Below are positions 1 to 7,567 of a stretch of DNA of 14,685 bases, one piece after another. Under the pieces are notes generated by a model that was given only the letters and a program-made list of their open reading frames with translations, was not told the origin of the DNA and made no database searches. Origin of the DNA: a bacterium. GTDB lineage: Bacteria > UBP15 > UBA6099 > JAJRTR01. How positions within the stretch are numbered: the first letter of the stretch is position 1; each line of letters starts with the position of its first letter. The translations under genes and the position numbers were made by a program. The stretch is taken from the NCBI GenBank assembly GCA_024278215.1, contig JAJRTR010000002.1:1-14685 (forward strand), written 5' to 3'.

Positions 1-960
1 GATCTCGACGCGCGCGTATTTTATGAGCAGCGGGTTGTCGGGATTCTGCATGTCGGTGAGGACGCGGATGTTTGTGCTTGTGGCGACGGCGAGCAGTGTG
101 CCGCACACAACGCCGTGCGGTATGTCGAAAAAGCCGCCGATGGGGCCTGCGAGGCCGTGGACGATGCCGAGTCCGGCGTTCGCGAGCGTGATGCCCGACA
201 GCATAGCGGCGTAGGCCATGTCGGCGCGGGCGTCGAGGTTGTCGCCGTAGTTGCACGACTCCATCAGGCTGCGGCTCAGGCGCTCGAGGCCGCTGTAGGC
301 GAGTGCGTCGGTCATTGGCGACGATTCGGTCGAGGTGTACGATTCGAGAAGTTGCGTGAAAGCATCGAGCCCGCACGCCGCAGTGACCGCGGGCGGGCAG
401 GAGAGAGCGAGCTCGGGGTCGATCATTGCGATGTCCGGGACAAAGTTGTCGTGCCGTAGCGATTTTTTGAAGCCGTCGACACCTATCTTGCTGAGCACCG
501 CGTTTTTGGTCGTTTCGCTCCCTGTGCCGGATGTCGTGGGCAGTGCGATGAACGGGACTTTGCTGCCGGGATGCTCTTTTCCCGTGCCGACGCCTTCGAG
601 ATAATCGAAGACGGATTCGTTGAGATGCAGCATTGCGGATACGGCTTTGCCCGCGTCGATGACGCTGCCGCCGCCGATGGAAATTACGACATTTATGTCC
701 GAGCCGCTGTACTCGAAAACGGTTGCGTCGACAAAATCAGGCGATGGTTCACCGCTGATTGTCGTATGGTGCATTTCTACGGAATTTTTTTTAAGTTCAT
801 CTGAAAACTGCGTCCAGGCCCGACATCTGCCCGGGAAGCCGGGACTTGTGATAACGAGCGCGTTGTTGCAATGGCCGCTGATGATACCAGCGAGCCGGGC
901 GAACTTGCCGGTGCCGAAAATGATCCTCGGTATTCTTGCGAAAGCGAATGGGCTTATCAT
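1..960 (-). CDS. Iron-containing (group III) alcohol dehydrogenase, C-terminus cut by window edge
   Basis: Reads from ATG at 960 through 320 codons to the window edge with no stop, so the C-terminal part (families run about 380-400 residues) is missing. It should be a cytoplasmic NAD(P)-dependent oxidoreductase interconverting an alcohol and an aldehyde or ketone; the substrate cannot be told. Visible motifs in order are the nucleotide-binding GGGSVIDAGKA, then PTTSGTGSE, a metal-site segment GLDAFTQLLESY, then GIVHGLAGP and DIPHGVVCG. Two metal-ligand histidines (in IVHGL and IPHGV) and the ligand aspartate (GLDAF) are present. The position that is histidine in FucO-type enzymes (DAxTH) is glutamine here (DAFTQ), a variant I recall from some family members. 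GGAG lies about 6 nt before the ATG. The gene starts 17 nt after the stop of the Cys-repeat secreted protein, so the two are probably co-transcribed. Confidence 0.93.
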   Translation of the reverse strand, partial: MISPFAFARIPRIIFGTGKFARLAGIISGHCNNALVITSPGFPGRCRAWTQFSDELKKNSVEMHHTTISGEPSPDFVDATVFEYSGSDINVVISIGGGSVIDAGKAVSAMLHLNESVFDYLEGVGTGKEHPGSKVPFIALPTTSGTGSETTKNAVLSKIGVDGFKKSLRHDNFVPDIAMIDPELALSCPPAVTAACGLDAFTQLLESYTSTESSPMTDALAYSGLERLSRSLMESCNYGDNLDARADMAYAAMLSGITLANAGLGIVHGLAGPIGGFFDIPHGVVCGTLLAVATSTNIRVLTDMQNPDNPLLIKYARVEI

Positions 961-977
961 GTTTATCTCCGATGTTA

Positions 978-2177
978 CTATTGTTGAACTATTTCAGCCG
1001 TGCATTTCGTATGTTCCGGGTCGCGCGAGTATTCCTTGCAGTAGGGGTTGTTTGTGCTGAGGCAGCCACCGATGGTATCTTCTCTGGCCTCGTTCTCGGT
1101 GGCACCGGTGCCCTCGAAACCGTCGTTGCGCGCGCCGTCGTTTTTCCACAGGGTGCAGGTCCAGCGCACCTGCGGTGTCGAGTTTTGCGCGGAGGCATAA
1201 GCGACGCATTTTGTGTGTGCGTCGTCCACGGCATACTGCTCGCAGTATGGGTTGTTTGTCGAACGGCAGCCGCTGATGGTATCTTTTCGCGCTTTCTCCT
1301 CGGTGGTGCCTGTACCCTGGAAGCCGTCGTTGCGCGCGCCGTCGTTCTTGCGCAGCATACACTCCCATCTTTCGATATTTATGTCTTTCGGTATTTGATC
1401 GCGGTCGTAATCCACGAGTTTCACGTCGCCCGTGTCCTGGAACTCGACATTGCAGACAGTATGGTCGGGGTGCCGCGAATACGCCGTGCAATGCGGATTG
1501 TTCGTGCGGAAGCAGCCGGAGGCGGCATCGTTGCGCGCGTCTTCGAGTGTGCTGCCGTAGCCGTTGAAACCATCGTTGCGCGCGCCGTCGTTCTTCTGCA
1601 GGTAGCAGTGCCACCGAGTGCTGTATTGTTTCAGCGCCACCTTTACAGTTTTCGACTGAGCGGGTGTTTTCTTATCCGGCGTCTGGACGGTCTGCGGCGC
1701 GGATGGTGCGGGTTCGGCGGTGGTCGCGCCGGACGTGTCGGCAGCTTTGCCCATCGGAGACGTCCGCACCGCGGGCAGCCACAACACGTAATCAGGGTCG
1801 ATTACATAGCCTTTGTCGATCTGATTTTTGAGTTCACTCTTCAGCTTGTCGTAGAGATTGATCTTCGCAGAGACGACAATATCTTTTTCGGGTCTGTCGC
1901 AACTGTCGGCAGCGTCGAAAAGATCGACAGTGAACGACACCACTTTCTTTGTGCCCCTGTATGATTTGTATTCGGGCGAGAACCTGACAGATGCCCTGTG
2001 CTGCGAGGCCGGGCATCTGCTATATGTGAGGAACGAGTATTCGAGCGCAGCGCCGTCGAAGCTCATCGTGTCGAGTATGCCTACCTGTTTGATCTGTGCC
2101 GCACCGGCATCGAGGCATGTCAGAAATAATGCCGCCACCACTACAAAGATAATCGCACCTGCTTTTTTCATTTTCAT
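978..2177 (-). CDS. Secreted protein with three identical-spacing four-cysteine repeats (unknown function)
   Basis: 399 residues. I do not recognise the family. Residues 1-27 form a signal peptide (Lys start, hydrophobic core, AGA-AQ end), so export is likely; a Cys at 21 lies in a poor lipobox context. Residues 28-140 form a unique N-terminal domain with Cys55 and Cys93. A Thr/Ala/Pro-rich linker (about 145-176) follows. Then come three 54-residue modules at 189-242, 271-324 and 339-392. Each has W-x-C, KNDGARNDGF, a G-x-G-x-T segment, an acidic helix, GC, TNNPxC and a final C. Cysteine spacing is CX30CX7CX11C in all three with no insertions, suggesting two disulfides per module. The start at 2177 follows GGAG by about 9 nt; an in-frame ATG two codons later is possible. 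It lies 108 nt after mutS and 17 nt before the Fe-ADH gene. It could be an extracellular binding or adhesive protein; nothing catalytic is apparent. Confidence 0.85.
   Translation of the reverse strand: MKMKKAGAIIFVVVAALFLTCLDAGAAQIKQVGILDTMSFDGAALEYSFLTYSRCPASQHRASVRFSPEYKSYRGTKKVVSFTVDLFDAADSCDRPEKDIVVSAKINLYDKLKSELKNQIDKGYVIDPDYVLWLPAVRTSPMGKAADTSGATTAEPAPSAPQTVQTPDKKTPAQSKTVKVALKQYSTRWHCYLQKNDGARNDGFNGYGSTLEDARNDAASGCFRTNNPHCTAYSRHPDHTVCNVEFQDTGDVKLVDYDRDQIPKDINIERWECMLRKNDGARNDGFQGTGTTEEKARKDTISGCRSTNNPYCEQYAVDDAHTKCVAYASAQNSTPQVRWTCTLWKNDGARNDGFEGTGATENEAREDTIGGCLSTNNPYCKEYSRDPEHTKCTAEIVQQ
1123..1592 (-). repeat. Three exact 20-nt DNA repeats inside the Cys-repeat gene
   Basis: The 20-mer TCGTTGCGCGCGCCGTCGTT (plus-strand reading) occurs exactly at 1123-1142, 1327-1346 and 1573-1592, in the same frame each time, and encodes NDGARND. 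Spacing between copies is 204 and 246 nt, matching the protein module spacing of 68 and 82 residues. The flanking codons diverge more than this core. The modules therefore arose by internal duplication, and the core has either been strongly conserved or homogenised. Confidence 0.9.
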
Positions 2178-2285
2178 AGCTTCCGTCTCCCTGCTTCGTG
2201 TTATTTATATATTAACAGATTTTTTTCAGGCCGCTTACACATTTTTTAACGGATCGAGTTCGGGCTATTCGCAAGTCCTGGAAAA

Positions 2286-4874
2286 TCAATACGACTCATC
2301 GAGCATATCTTTCATTTTGAACAGCATGTCGAGCGCTTTCTTCGGAGTGAGTTCGTCCGGATCGATACTCCTGAGAATCTCTTCGATGCGGCTGGGCGGC
2401 AAGTCGTCGATAAGTGTAAGCTGCGAAATGGTTCTCTCGGGTACCGTCATGTTATCATCCCCGGCGCGGTCCGCCATTATCTCCGCCGCGCGCCGTATGA
2501 CCGAAGCCGGCACGCCCGCCATCTTCGCCACCTCGACGCCGAAACTACGGTCCGTGCTGCCGGGTATCACCTTGTGCGTAAAGACAATCTCCCTGCCCTT
2601 TTCAATGGCTGATACATGGTGATTTTTTATCCGTTCATATTTCTCTTCCATTTTTGTGAGTTCATTAAAATGCGTTGCAAACAGGGTTTTCGCGCCGATG
2701 CGTTCGTGAATATATTCCGTGGCGGCCCACGCGATGCCGACGCCGTCTGTTGTGCCCGTGCCGCGTCCGACCTCGTCCAGCAGTATCAGCGCACGCTTCG
2801 ACGCATTATTGAGAATCACCGATGTCTCGACCATTTCGACCATGAACGTGCTCAGCCCCAGCGCTATGTCGTCGACCGCGCCCACGCGTGTGAATATGCG
2901 GTCTACAACACCTATGTCCGCGCTCGCGCAGGGCACGAAGCCGCCTGTCTGCGCCATCAGCACTATCAGCGCCACCTGCCGCATGTAAGTCGATTTCCCG
3001 GACATGTTGGGGCCGGTGATTATATGTATCTGGCTCGACGAGCAGTTCAGAAACGTATCGTTGGGAATGAAAGAGTGGGCCGGCAGCGTGTGTTCGAGTA
3101 CCGGGTGGCGGCCTTCTTCGATCCTGATCGTTTCCGACCTGCTCACGTTGGGGCGGCAGTAGTTGTTGTCCGCCGCGACAGAAGCGAGCGACAGCAGAGT
3201 GTCCACCGCTGCCACAACCCGCGACGCCTTCAGCATCCTGGGTATCTCTTCGGCAACTCTGTCGCGCACCTCGCAGAATAGTTTATATTCCAGATCGTTC
3301 AGTCTGCCCTCGGCACCTAGTATCGCGAGTTCCTTTTCCTTTAGTTCTTCCGTGAAGTAGCGTTCACAGTTCGCCATCGTCTGTTTTCGGATGTAATGAT
3401 CCGGCACGAGATCGAGATTTGATTTTGTTACCTCGATAAAATAGCCGAACACCTTATTGTATTTGATTTTCAGCGATTTTATGCCGGTTTCGCTGCGCTC
3501 GTGTTCTTCGAGTTCGACGATCCAGGTGCGGCCGCCTTTTTTCGCTGCCCGCAGTTCGTCCACTTCCTCGTTGAAACCGTCATTGACGATGCCGCCCTCG
3601 CGCATGGTGCGGGGCGCGTCGTCGGAGATCGCGTTGCGGAGCAGGTCGGTTACATCTTCGAGCAGATCGAGGTCCGCCGCGAGCGTTTCGAACATGTTGC
3701 TTTTCAGCTCCGACAATTCTTTTTTCAACGGAGGCATGTAAGCGAGCGAATCGCGGATGGCGAGCAGTTCGCGCGGTGTGATAAGGCTTGTGGCCACGCG
3801 GCTAGAGAGGCGCTCGAGGTCCCGGATTTCCGACAGGTGCGCGGCGAGCGCTTCCCTGCGGACACGGTCTTCGACAAGTTCGGATACGGCATCAAGGCGG
3901 CGGTTGATCTCATCGGCGTCCAGCAGCGGCTGTTCGATCCAGCGCCGTATCATCCTTTTACCCATGGGCGTTTGCGTGCGGTCGACGACCCACAGCAGGC
4001 TGCCCTTGCGCGCCCCCTCGCGGATGGTTCCCGTCAGCTCGAGGTTCCGCTTCGTCGACGGGTCCATGTACATGTTTTCGTCGAGAACATAAAGGGAGAT
4101 GGACTGCACATGTTTCGGCGCGGCGCGCAGGTTGTCTGTCACGTAATCGAGCAACTGGCCCGCCGCCATTATCGCCAGCGGGTAGTCTTCGAGCCCGAAA
4201 CCTTTGAGTGATTTTGTGCCGAAATGCCCGCACAGCCTGTCCCGGTGATATGCGGGATCGAAAAGCGGATCGAACGGCGTAAGGCTAAGATCGGGGAACT
4301 CGCGACCTATGGATTCGGCGAGTTCGTCCTCGGCGGCACGCACGGCGACGAGGCACTCTCTGGGCGCGATGCGCTCTATTTCCCTGAGCAGCAGCCCCGG
4401 CCCGCCGCCCCTGGGTATCTCGCCCGCGCTGAACTCGCCCGTCGATATGTCGATGATGCTGATGCCGAATCTGTCGCGCGCCGCGACGATGGAAAGCACA
4501 TACTGATTGCGACCGGCGTCGAGCCGCTCGATGTCCATATCTGTTCCGGGTGTGATGATTCTGACAACTTCGCGATTGACGATCTTCTTGCCTTTCGTCG
4601 GCTGCTCGGTCTGTTCGACGATGGCGACTTTGTGGCCAAGTTCGAGCAGTTTAGCGATGTAGGAGTCCGCCGCATGATGCGGTACACCGCACATCGGCAG
4701 CTTGATGCCGCCGCCGAAGCTGCGCTCCGTCCTCACAATTTCGAGCGCCTTCGACGCGACGACGGCGTCTTCGCCGAACATTTCATAAAAATCGCCGAGG
4801 CGGTACATCAGTATCTCGTTTTTATGCTGGTCCTTTATGGAGCGGTACTGCTGGTACATGGGCGTCATACTCAA
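2286..4874 (-). CDS. mutS: DNA mismatch repair ATPase MutS
   Basis: 862 residues, normal bacterial MutS length (about 850-880). It binds base mismatches and small loops and uses ATP to license MutL. Seen in order: N-terminal mismatch-reading motif GDFYEMF (Phe29, Glu31), connector and core domains, clamp region (about 440-560), Walker A GPNMSGKST (621-629), the STFMVEM signature (665-671), Walker B LILLDE (696-701), the GRGTGTTDG loop (704-712, usually GRGTSTxDG), and ATHFNELT with His735. A helical C-terminal tail ends at 862. Start choice: TTG at 4874 lies 9 nt after GGAGGT and overlaps the miaB stop as TTGA. The alternative ATG at 4868 (MTPMYQQY) matches family N-termini equally well but sits 15 nt from that site. 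It is translationally coupled to miaB. No mutL follows in the window. Confidence 0.98.
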   Translation of the reverse strand: MSMTPMYQQYRSIKDQHKNEILMYRLGDFYEMFGEDAVVASKALEIVRTERSFGGGIKLPMCGVPHHAADSYIAKLLELGHKVAIVEQTEQPTKGKKIVNREVVRIITPGTDMDIERLDAGRNQYVLSIVAARDRFGISIIDISTGEFSAGEIPRGGGPGLLLREIERIAPRECLVAVRAAEDELAESIGREFPDLSLTPFDPLFDPAYHRDRLCGHFGTKSLKGFGLEDYPLAIMAAGQLLDYVTDNLRAAPKHVQSISLYVLDENMYMDPSTKRNLELTGTIREGARKGSLLWVVDRTQTPMGKRMIRRWIEQPLLDADEINRRLDAVSELVEDRVRREALAAHLSEIRDLERLSSRVATSLITPRELLAIRDSLAYMPPLKKELSELKSNMFETLAADLDLLEDVTDLLRNAISDDAPRTMREGGIVNDGFNEEVDELRAAKKGGRTWIVELEEHERSETGIKSLKIKYNKVFGYFIEVTKSNLDLVPDHYIRKQTMANCERYFTEELKEKELAILGAEGRLNDLEYKLFCEVRDRVAEEIPRMLKASRVVAAVDTLLSLASVAADNNYCRPNVSRSETIRIEEGRHPVLEHTLPAHSFIPNDTFLNCSSSQIHIITGPNMSGKSTYMRQVALIVLMAQTGGFVPCASADIGVVDRIFTRVGAVDDIALGLSTFMVEMVETSVILNNASKRALILLDEVGRGTGTTDGVGIAWAATEYIHERIGAKTLFATHFNELTKMEEKYERIKNHHVSAIEKGREIVFTHKVIPGSTDRSFGVEVAKMAGVPASVIRRAAEIMADRAGDDNMTVPERTISQLTLIDDLPPSRIEEILRSIDPDELTPKKALDMLFKMKDMLDESY

Positions 4875-6163
4875 GCGCCTGCCACCTCCCCCTGTATACC
4901 GTGGGGCGTGGCGCCCGTGACGCGAACAGTGACTGTGTCTCCCGCGCGCAACTCCCGCGTGCAGGCCAGGTCGGTCAATTTGCTCGTGCGCGTGCGACCG
5001 TAGTACCTGCCGCCGCCGCTGTTCGATCTCGATTCGATCATCACTTCAACATCCGTCCCGATGAGCGACTCGTTTATCCCGCGCGAAATCCCGTCTTCGA
5101 GTTCGTTGAGTTCGGCAAGCCGCTTTTTCTTTTCGGCGTCCGGCACGTCGTCGTGGTCGCGTGATTCGGAAAGCGGGCGCGGCGAGTATTTAAACGAGTA
5201 TATGTTGTCCACGCGCACCCTGTCTATCAGTTTCAGCGTGTTGTCGAAATTCGCGCGCGTCTCGCCCGGAAAGCCCACAATGGCATCCGCTGTGATCCCC
5301 GCGCCGGGATAGTATTCCCTTATCATGTCGATCATTTCCATATATTCCGCCGCGGTGTATCCGCGGTGCATTCGCTCCAGCACATCGTCGTCGCCCGACT
5401 GGAATGGAACGTGGAAGTGTTCGCACACCTTTTCCATGCCTGCGATTCCGGCGACGAATTCTTCCTTCACCCACGCGGGGTGCGACGTTACAAACCGGAT
5501 GCGTCTAAGCTGCGGCAGATCGTGAATCAGTTCGATGACGTCCAGCAGTGTGCGGCGCGGTTTCAGGTCGTAACCGTAAGCGAGCACATTCTGTCCGAGC
5601 AGAGTGATTTCCCGCGCGCCCGCTTCGACTTTGGCGGCGATTTCGTCGCGCATCTTGAATGGGTCTTCGCTTATCTCGGGGCCGCGCACATAGGGGACGA
5701 CACAGTAGGCGCAGAAATTAGTACAGCCGCGAATCACAGTCTGGTACGCGGATGCCGTCGCTTCCGGCCCCATTGATTCCGGGACATCCAGGCCGGGGAA
5801 TTCCGACTGGATCAGCGCGGCGAGTTCCGCCATGTACACCTGCGGATGTTTCGCGCCGACGACATAATCGACAAACTGTCGTCCCGCCCTCAGGTCCTCT
5901 TTTTCCGGTATGCAGCCGCCGACGCCGATAATCGGCCTGCCATGTTTTTCTTTTCTTATTCGCTGCACACCGAGAAAACTGAAAAACTTGTCTTCAGCCT
6001 TCTGACGCACGCAGCAGGTGTTGATATGTACAAGGTCGGCGTCGGCGTCGGACTCCGCAGGACGCAGACCCAGCCCGCGCAGGAGCCGCCCCATTTCCGA
6101 CGAGTCGTCGCGGTTCATCTGGCAGCCGAATGTCTTAATAAAAAATGTCGGTCGTTTTTTCAT
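4871..6163 (-). CDS. miaB: tRNA-2-methylthio-N6-dimethylallyladenosine synthase MiaB
   Basis: 430 residues. This radical-SAM methylthiotransferase adds the 2-methylthio group to i6A37 in tRNAs reading UNN codons. The N-terminal UPF0004 domain carries the auxiliary cluster cysteines Cys14, Cys50 and Cys84. The radical-SAM motif RGCTNFCAYCVVPYVRG supplies Cys147, Cys151 and Cys154. LLGQNVLAYG and VGFPGET are typical of MiaB rather than RimO or MtaB. A TRAM domain fills about 365-428. The usual GRERSR after the cluster loop is GPEISED here, a mild deviation. The ATG at 6163 has no convincing Shine-Dalgarno sequence. A TTGACA box lies 30 nt upstream and a 20-bp palindrome lies just beyond that. 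The stop overlaps the mutS start by 4 nt, so this is the first gene of a miaB-mutS operon. Confidence 0.96.
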   Translation of the reverse strand: MKKRPTFFIKTFGCQMNRDDSSEMGRLLRGLGLRPAESDADADLVHINTCCVRQKAEDKFFSFLGVQRIRKEKHGRPIIGVGGCIPEKEDLRAGRQFVDYVVGAKHPQVYMAELAALIQSEFPGLDVPESMGPEATASAYQTVIRGCTNFCAYCVVPYVRGPEISEDPFKMRDEIAAKVEAGAREITLLGQNVLAYGYDLKPRRTLLDVIELIHDLPQLRRIRFVTSHPAWVKEEFVAGIAGMEKVCEHFHVPFQSGDDDVLERMHRGYTAAEYMEMIDMIREYYPGAGITADAIVGFPGETRANFDNTLKLIDRVRVDNIYSFKYSPRPLSESRDHDDVPDAEKKKRLAELNELEDGISRGINESLIGTDVEVMIESRSNSGGGRYYGRTRTSKLTDLACTRELRAGDTVTVRVTGATPHGIQGEVAGA

Positions 6164-6170
6164 GTTATGT

Positions 6171-6221
6171 TTTCAATCATTATGCGTGATCCATGTCAAC
6201 ACCCGCAAACCAGTTTGCGGG
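6171..6221 (-). promoter_or_regulatory. miaB upstream region: 20-bp palindrome next to a TTGACA box
   Basis: On the minus strand a near-perfect palindrome (arms of 9 nt, CCCGCAAAC and GTTTGCGGG, 2-nt centre) occupies 6221-6202. TTGACA follows at 6199-6194, 2 nt further on. Seventeen nt downstream of the TTGACA is TTGAAA (6176-6171), a poor -10 match, then 7 nt to the miaB ATG. The palindrome could be an operator or activator site abutting the -35 box. As RNA it would be an 8-bp hairpin without a U-tract, so it does not look like an intrinsic terminator. Confidence 0.35.
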
Positions 6222-6238
6222 CGCTGCCCGGATTCTAT

Positions 6239-6261
6239 CCCGCATATTTCACCAATGCGGG
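6239..6261. repeat. Short dispersed hairpin repeat, copy 1
   Basis: Plus-strand CCCGCAT (6239-6245), loop ATTTCACCA, ATGCGGG (6255-6261): a perfect 7-bp inverted repeat. On the minus strand the core reads TTGGTGAAATATGCGGG. It shares the TTTCACCA loop and CCCGC/GCGGG arms with copies at 6310-6332 and 11311-11340. It lies between hisI and miaB. Confidence 0.6.
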
Positions 6262-6309
6262 CTATTGTCAAAAACCGCCACATGGTTTATAACAACGCGC
6301 AAAGCTTAC

Positions 6310-6332
6310 ACCCGCCTTTCACCAGTGCGGGT
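6310..6332. repeat. Short dispersed hairpin repeat, copy 2
   Basis: Plus-strand ACCCGC (6310-6315), loop CTTTCACCAGT, GCGGGT (6327-6332): a 6-bp inverted repeat with the same TTTCACCA loop core as copy 1. It begins 6 nt after the hisI stop codon in the direction of hisI transcription, so it could act as a 3'-end stabilising hairpin for the his transcript. There is no adjacent U-tract. Confidence 0.6.
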
Positions 6333-6338
6333 AAAAAC

Positions 6339-6662
6339 TCACAGTGTCAGTTCCCTGTAGAAGCAAGTCCAGTTACCAGTGTGGCAGGCGCCCTTGCCGC
6401 CCTGTCTGACCGTTGCGAGCAGGCAATCGGCGTCGCAATCGTACATCAGGCGCACAACCTCCTGCATATTGCCCGAAGTCGCGCCCTTGTTCCAGTATTC
6501 CTGGCGGCTCCTGCTCCAGAACCATGTTGTGCCTTTCTCCAGAGTTCGTTTTATTGATTCCTCATTCATATACGCGACCATCAGAACATCTTTTGTCGCT
6601 TCGTCCTGCACCACGCACGTGATGAGGCCTTTATCGTCGAATTTAAGGTCCGAAATTTTCAT
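6339..6662 (-). CDS. hisI: Phosphoribosyl-AMP cyclohydrolase HisI
   Basis: 107 residues, the length of the stand-alone cyclohydrolase without a fused HisE domain. It opens the adenine ring of phosphoribosyl-AMP to give ProFAR, the substrate of HisA. Motifs are MVAYMNEES, FWSRSRQEYWNKGATSGN, YDCDADCLL and ACHTGN. The Mg-binding aspartates would be Asp75, Asp77 and Asp79; the Zn cysteines Cys76, Cys93 and Cys100, judged by spacing to the archaeal enzyme. GGAG lies 8 nt before the ATG. It sits 110 nt after hisF, wider than the other his junctions but still plausibly in one transcript. No hisE is seen in the window, so that step must be encoded elsewhere. Confidence 0.97.
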   Translation of the reverse strand: MKISDLKFDDKGLITCVVQDEATKDVLMVAYMNEESIKRTLEKGTTWFWSRSRQEYWNKGATSGNMQEVVRLMYDCDADCLLATVRQGGKGACHTGNWTCFYRELTL

Positions 6663-6772
6663 ATCGCAGCTCCAGTACTGTTGATAATAAAAACACGCAA
6701 TTTCCGCGCAAACTATATCTTATCGCAAGTGAGATTTATTTAAAACATTATGAATATGAAGTCGGGCGGATA

Positions 6773-7528
6773 TTACATCCTGACCAGAACGCCCCGGTCG
6801 CGCAGATATTCTTTTGTTTCCCGCACCGTGAGTATCCCGTAATGAAAGAGCGAAGCGACAAGTACGGCGTGCGCTTTTCCCTTGTCTATCGCATCGTAAA
6901 GATGTGAAAGCTCGCCCGCGCCGCCCGAAGCGATCACGGGGATATTGACAGCCTCTGCGACGGCGCGTGTAAGTGGCAGGTCGTAGCCCGCCTTCGTGCC
7001 GTCCGCGTCCATGCTCGTGAGCAGTATCTCGCCCGCGCCGCGCTGCTCGACTTCTCTCGCCCACTCGACGGCGTCACGCTCGACGCGCGTCCGGCCCCCG
7101 TGCGTATACACCACCCAGCGGTCGCCCTCCCTTTTCGCGTCGATGGCCACCACTATGCACTGCGCGCCGAACATCGCCGAGGATTCATTTATCAGGTCCG
7201 GCGTGTACACCGCCGCCGTATTCATCGAAATCTTGTCCGCGCCCGCGTTCAGCAGTTCGCGTATCGTTTCCACACTACTAGTGCCGCCGCCGACTGTGAA
7301 CGGAATAAAAATCGATTCCGCAACCCGCCGCACCACGTCCAGCATTATATGCCGCGTGTCGGATGACGCTGTTATGTCGAGGAAAACCAGTTCGTCCGCT
7401 TCCATCTCGTCATACTTAATCGCCTGCTCGACAGGGTCGCCCGCGTCGACGATATTGACAAAGTTGACGCCCTTCACCACTCGTCCCTTATCGACGTCAA
7501 GGCACGGTATTATCCTTTTTGCCAGCAT
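6773..7528 (-). CDS. hisF: Imidazole glycerol phosphate synthase cyclase subunit HisF
   Basis: 251 residues, normal for the family. It is the TIM-barrel cyclase half of IGP synthase: ammonia from HisH and PRFAR give IGP and AICAR. The N-terminal [20 protein letters not shown] contains the catalytic Asp11, and VVAIDAKR holds the second catalytic Asp130. FTVGGG and VIASGGAG are the two phosphate-binding half-barrel loops, and [11 protein letters not shown] is the family signature. AAGGAG lies about 5 nt before the ATG. It lies 39 nt downstream of hisA. Nothing is odd in the sequence. Confidence 0.98.
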   Translation of the reverse strand: MLAKRIIPCLDVDKGRVVKGVNFVNIVDAGDPVEQAIKYDEMEADELVFLDITASSDTRHIMLDVVRRVAESIFIPFTVGGGTSSVETIRELLNAGADKISMNTAAVYTPDLINESSAMFGAQCIVVAIDAKREGDRWVVYTHGGRTRVERDAVEWAREVEQRGAGEILLTSMDADGTKAGYDLPLTRAVAEAVNIPVIASGGAGELSHLYDAIDKGKAHAVLVASLFHYGILTVRETKEYLRDRGVLVRM

Positions 7529-7567
7529 GAGAACTCCTTATGTCATCCGATTAAGTCAACCGAACGA

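Noticed and set aside
1120-1600. CRISPR-like array
   Set aside because: The three 20-nt repeats are 204 and 246 nt apart, in frame within a coding gene, and represent duplicated protein modules.
936-1964. Long plus-strand open frame (342 codons) opposite the Cys-repeat gene
   Set aside because: It is antisense to a gene with a signal peptide and conserved repeats. Its Val/Ala/Arg-rich repetitive product mirrors the repeated codons, and it has no ribosome-binding site.
2178-2285. Terminator or promoter between mutS and the Cys-repeat gene
   Set aside because: AT-rich (TATATAAAT near 2201-2213), but no clear -35/-10 pair and no hairpin with a U-tract.
6266-6288. Possible hisI intrinsic terminator (AAACC/GGTTTT hairpin, minus strand)
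   Set aside because: The stem is only 5 bp and AT-rich with a short T-run, too weak to call. A TTGACA at 6271-6266 likewise lacks a good -10 partner.
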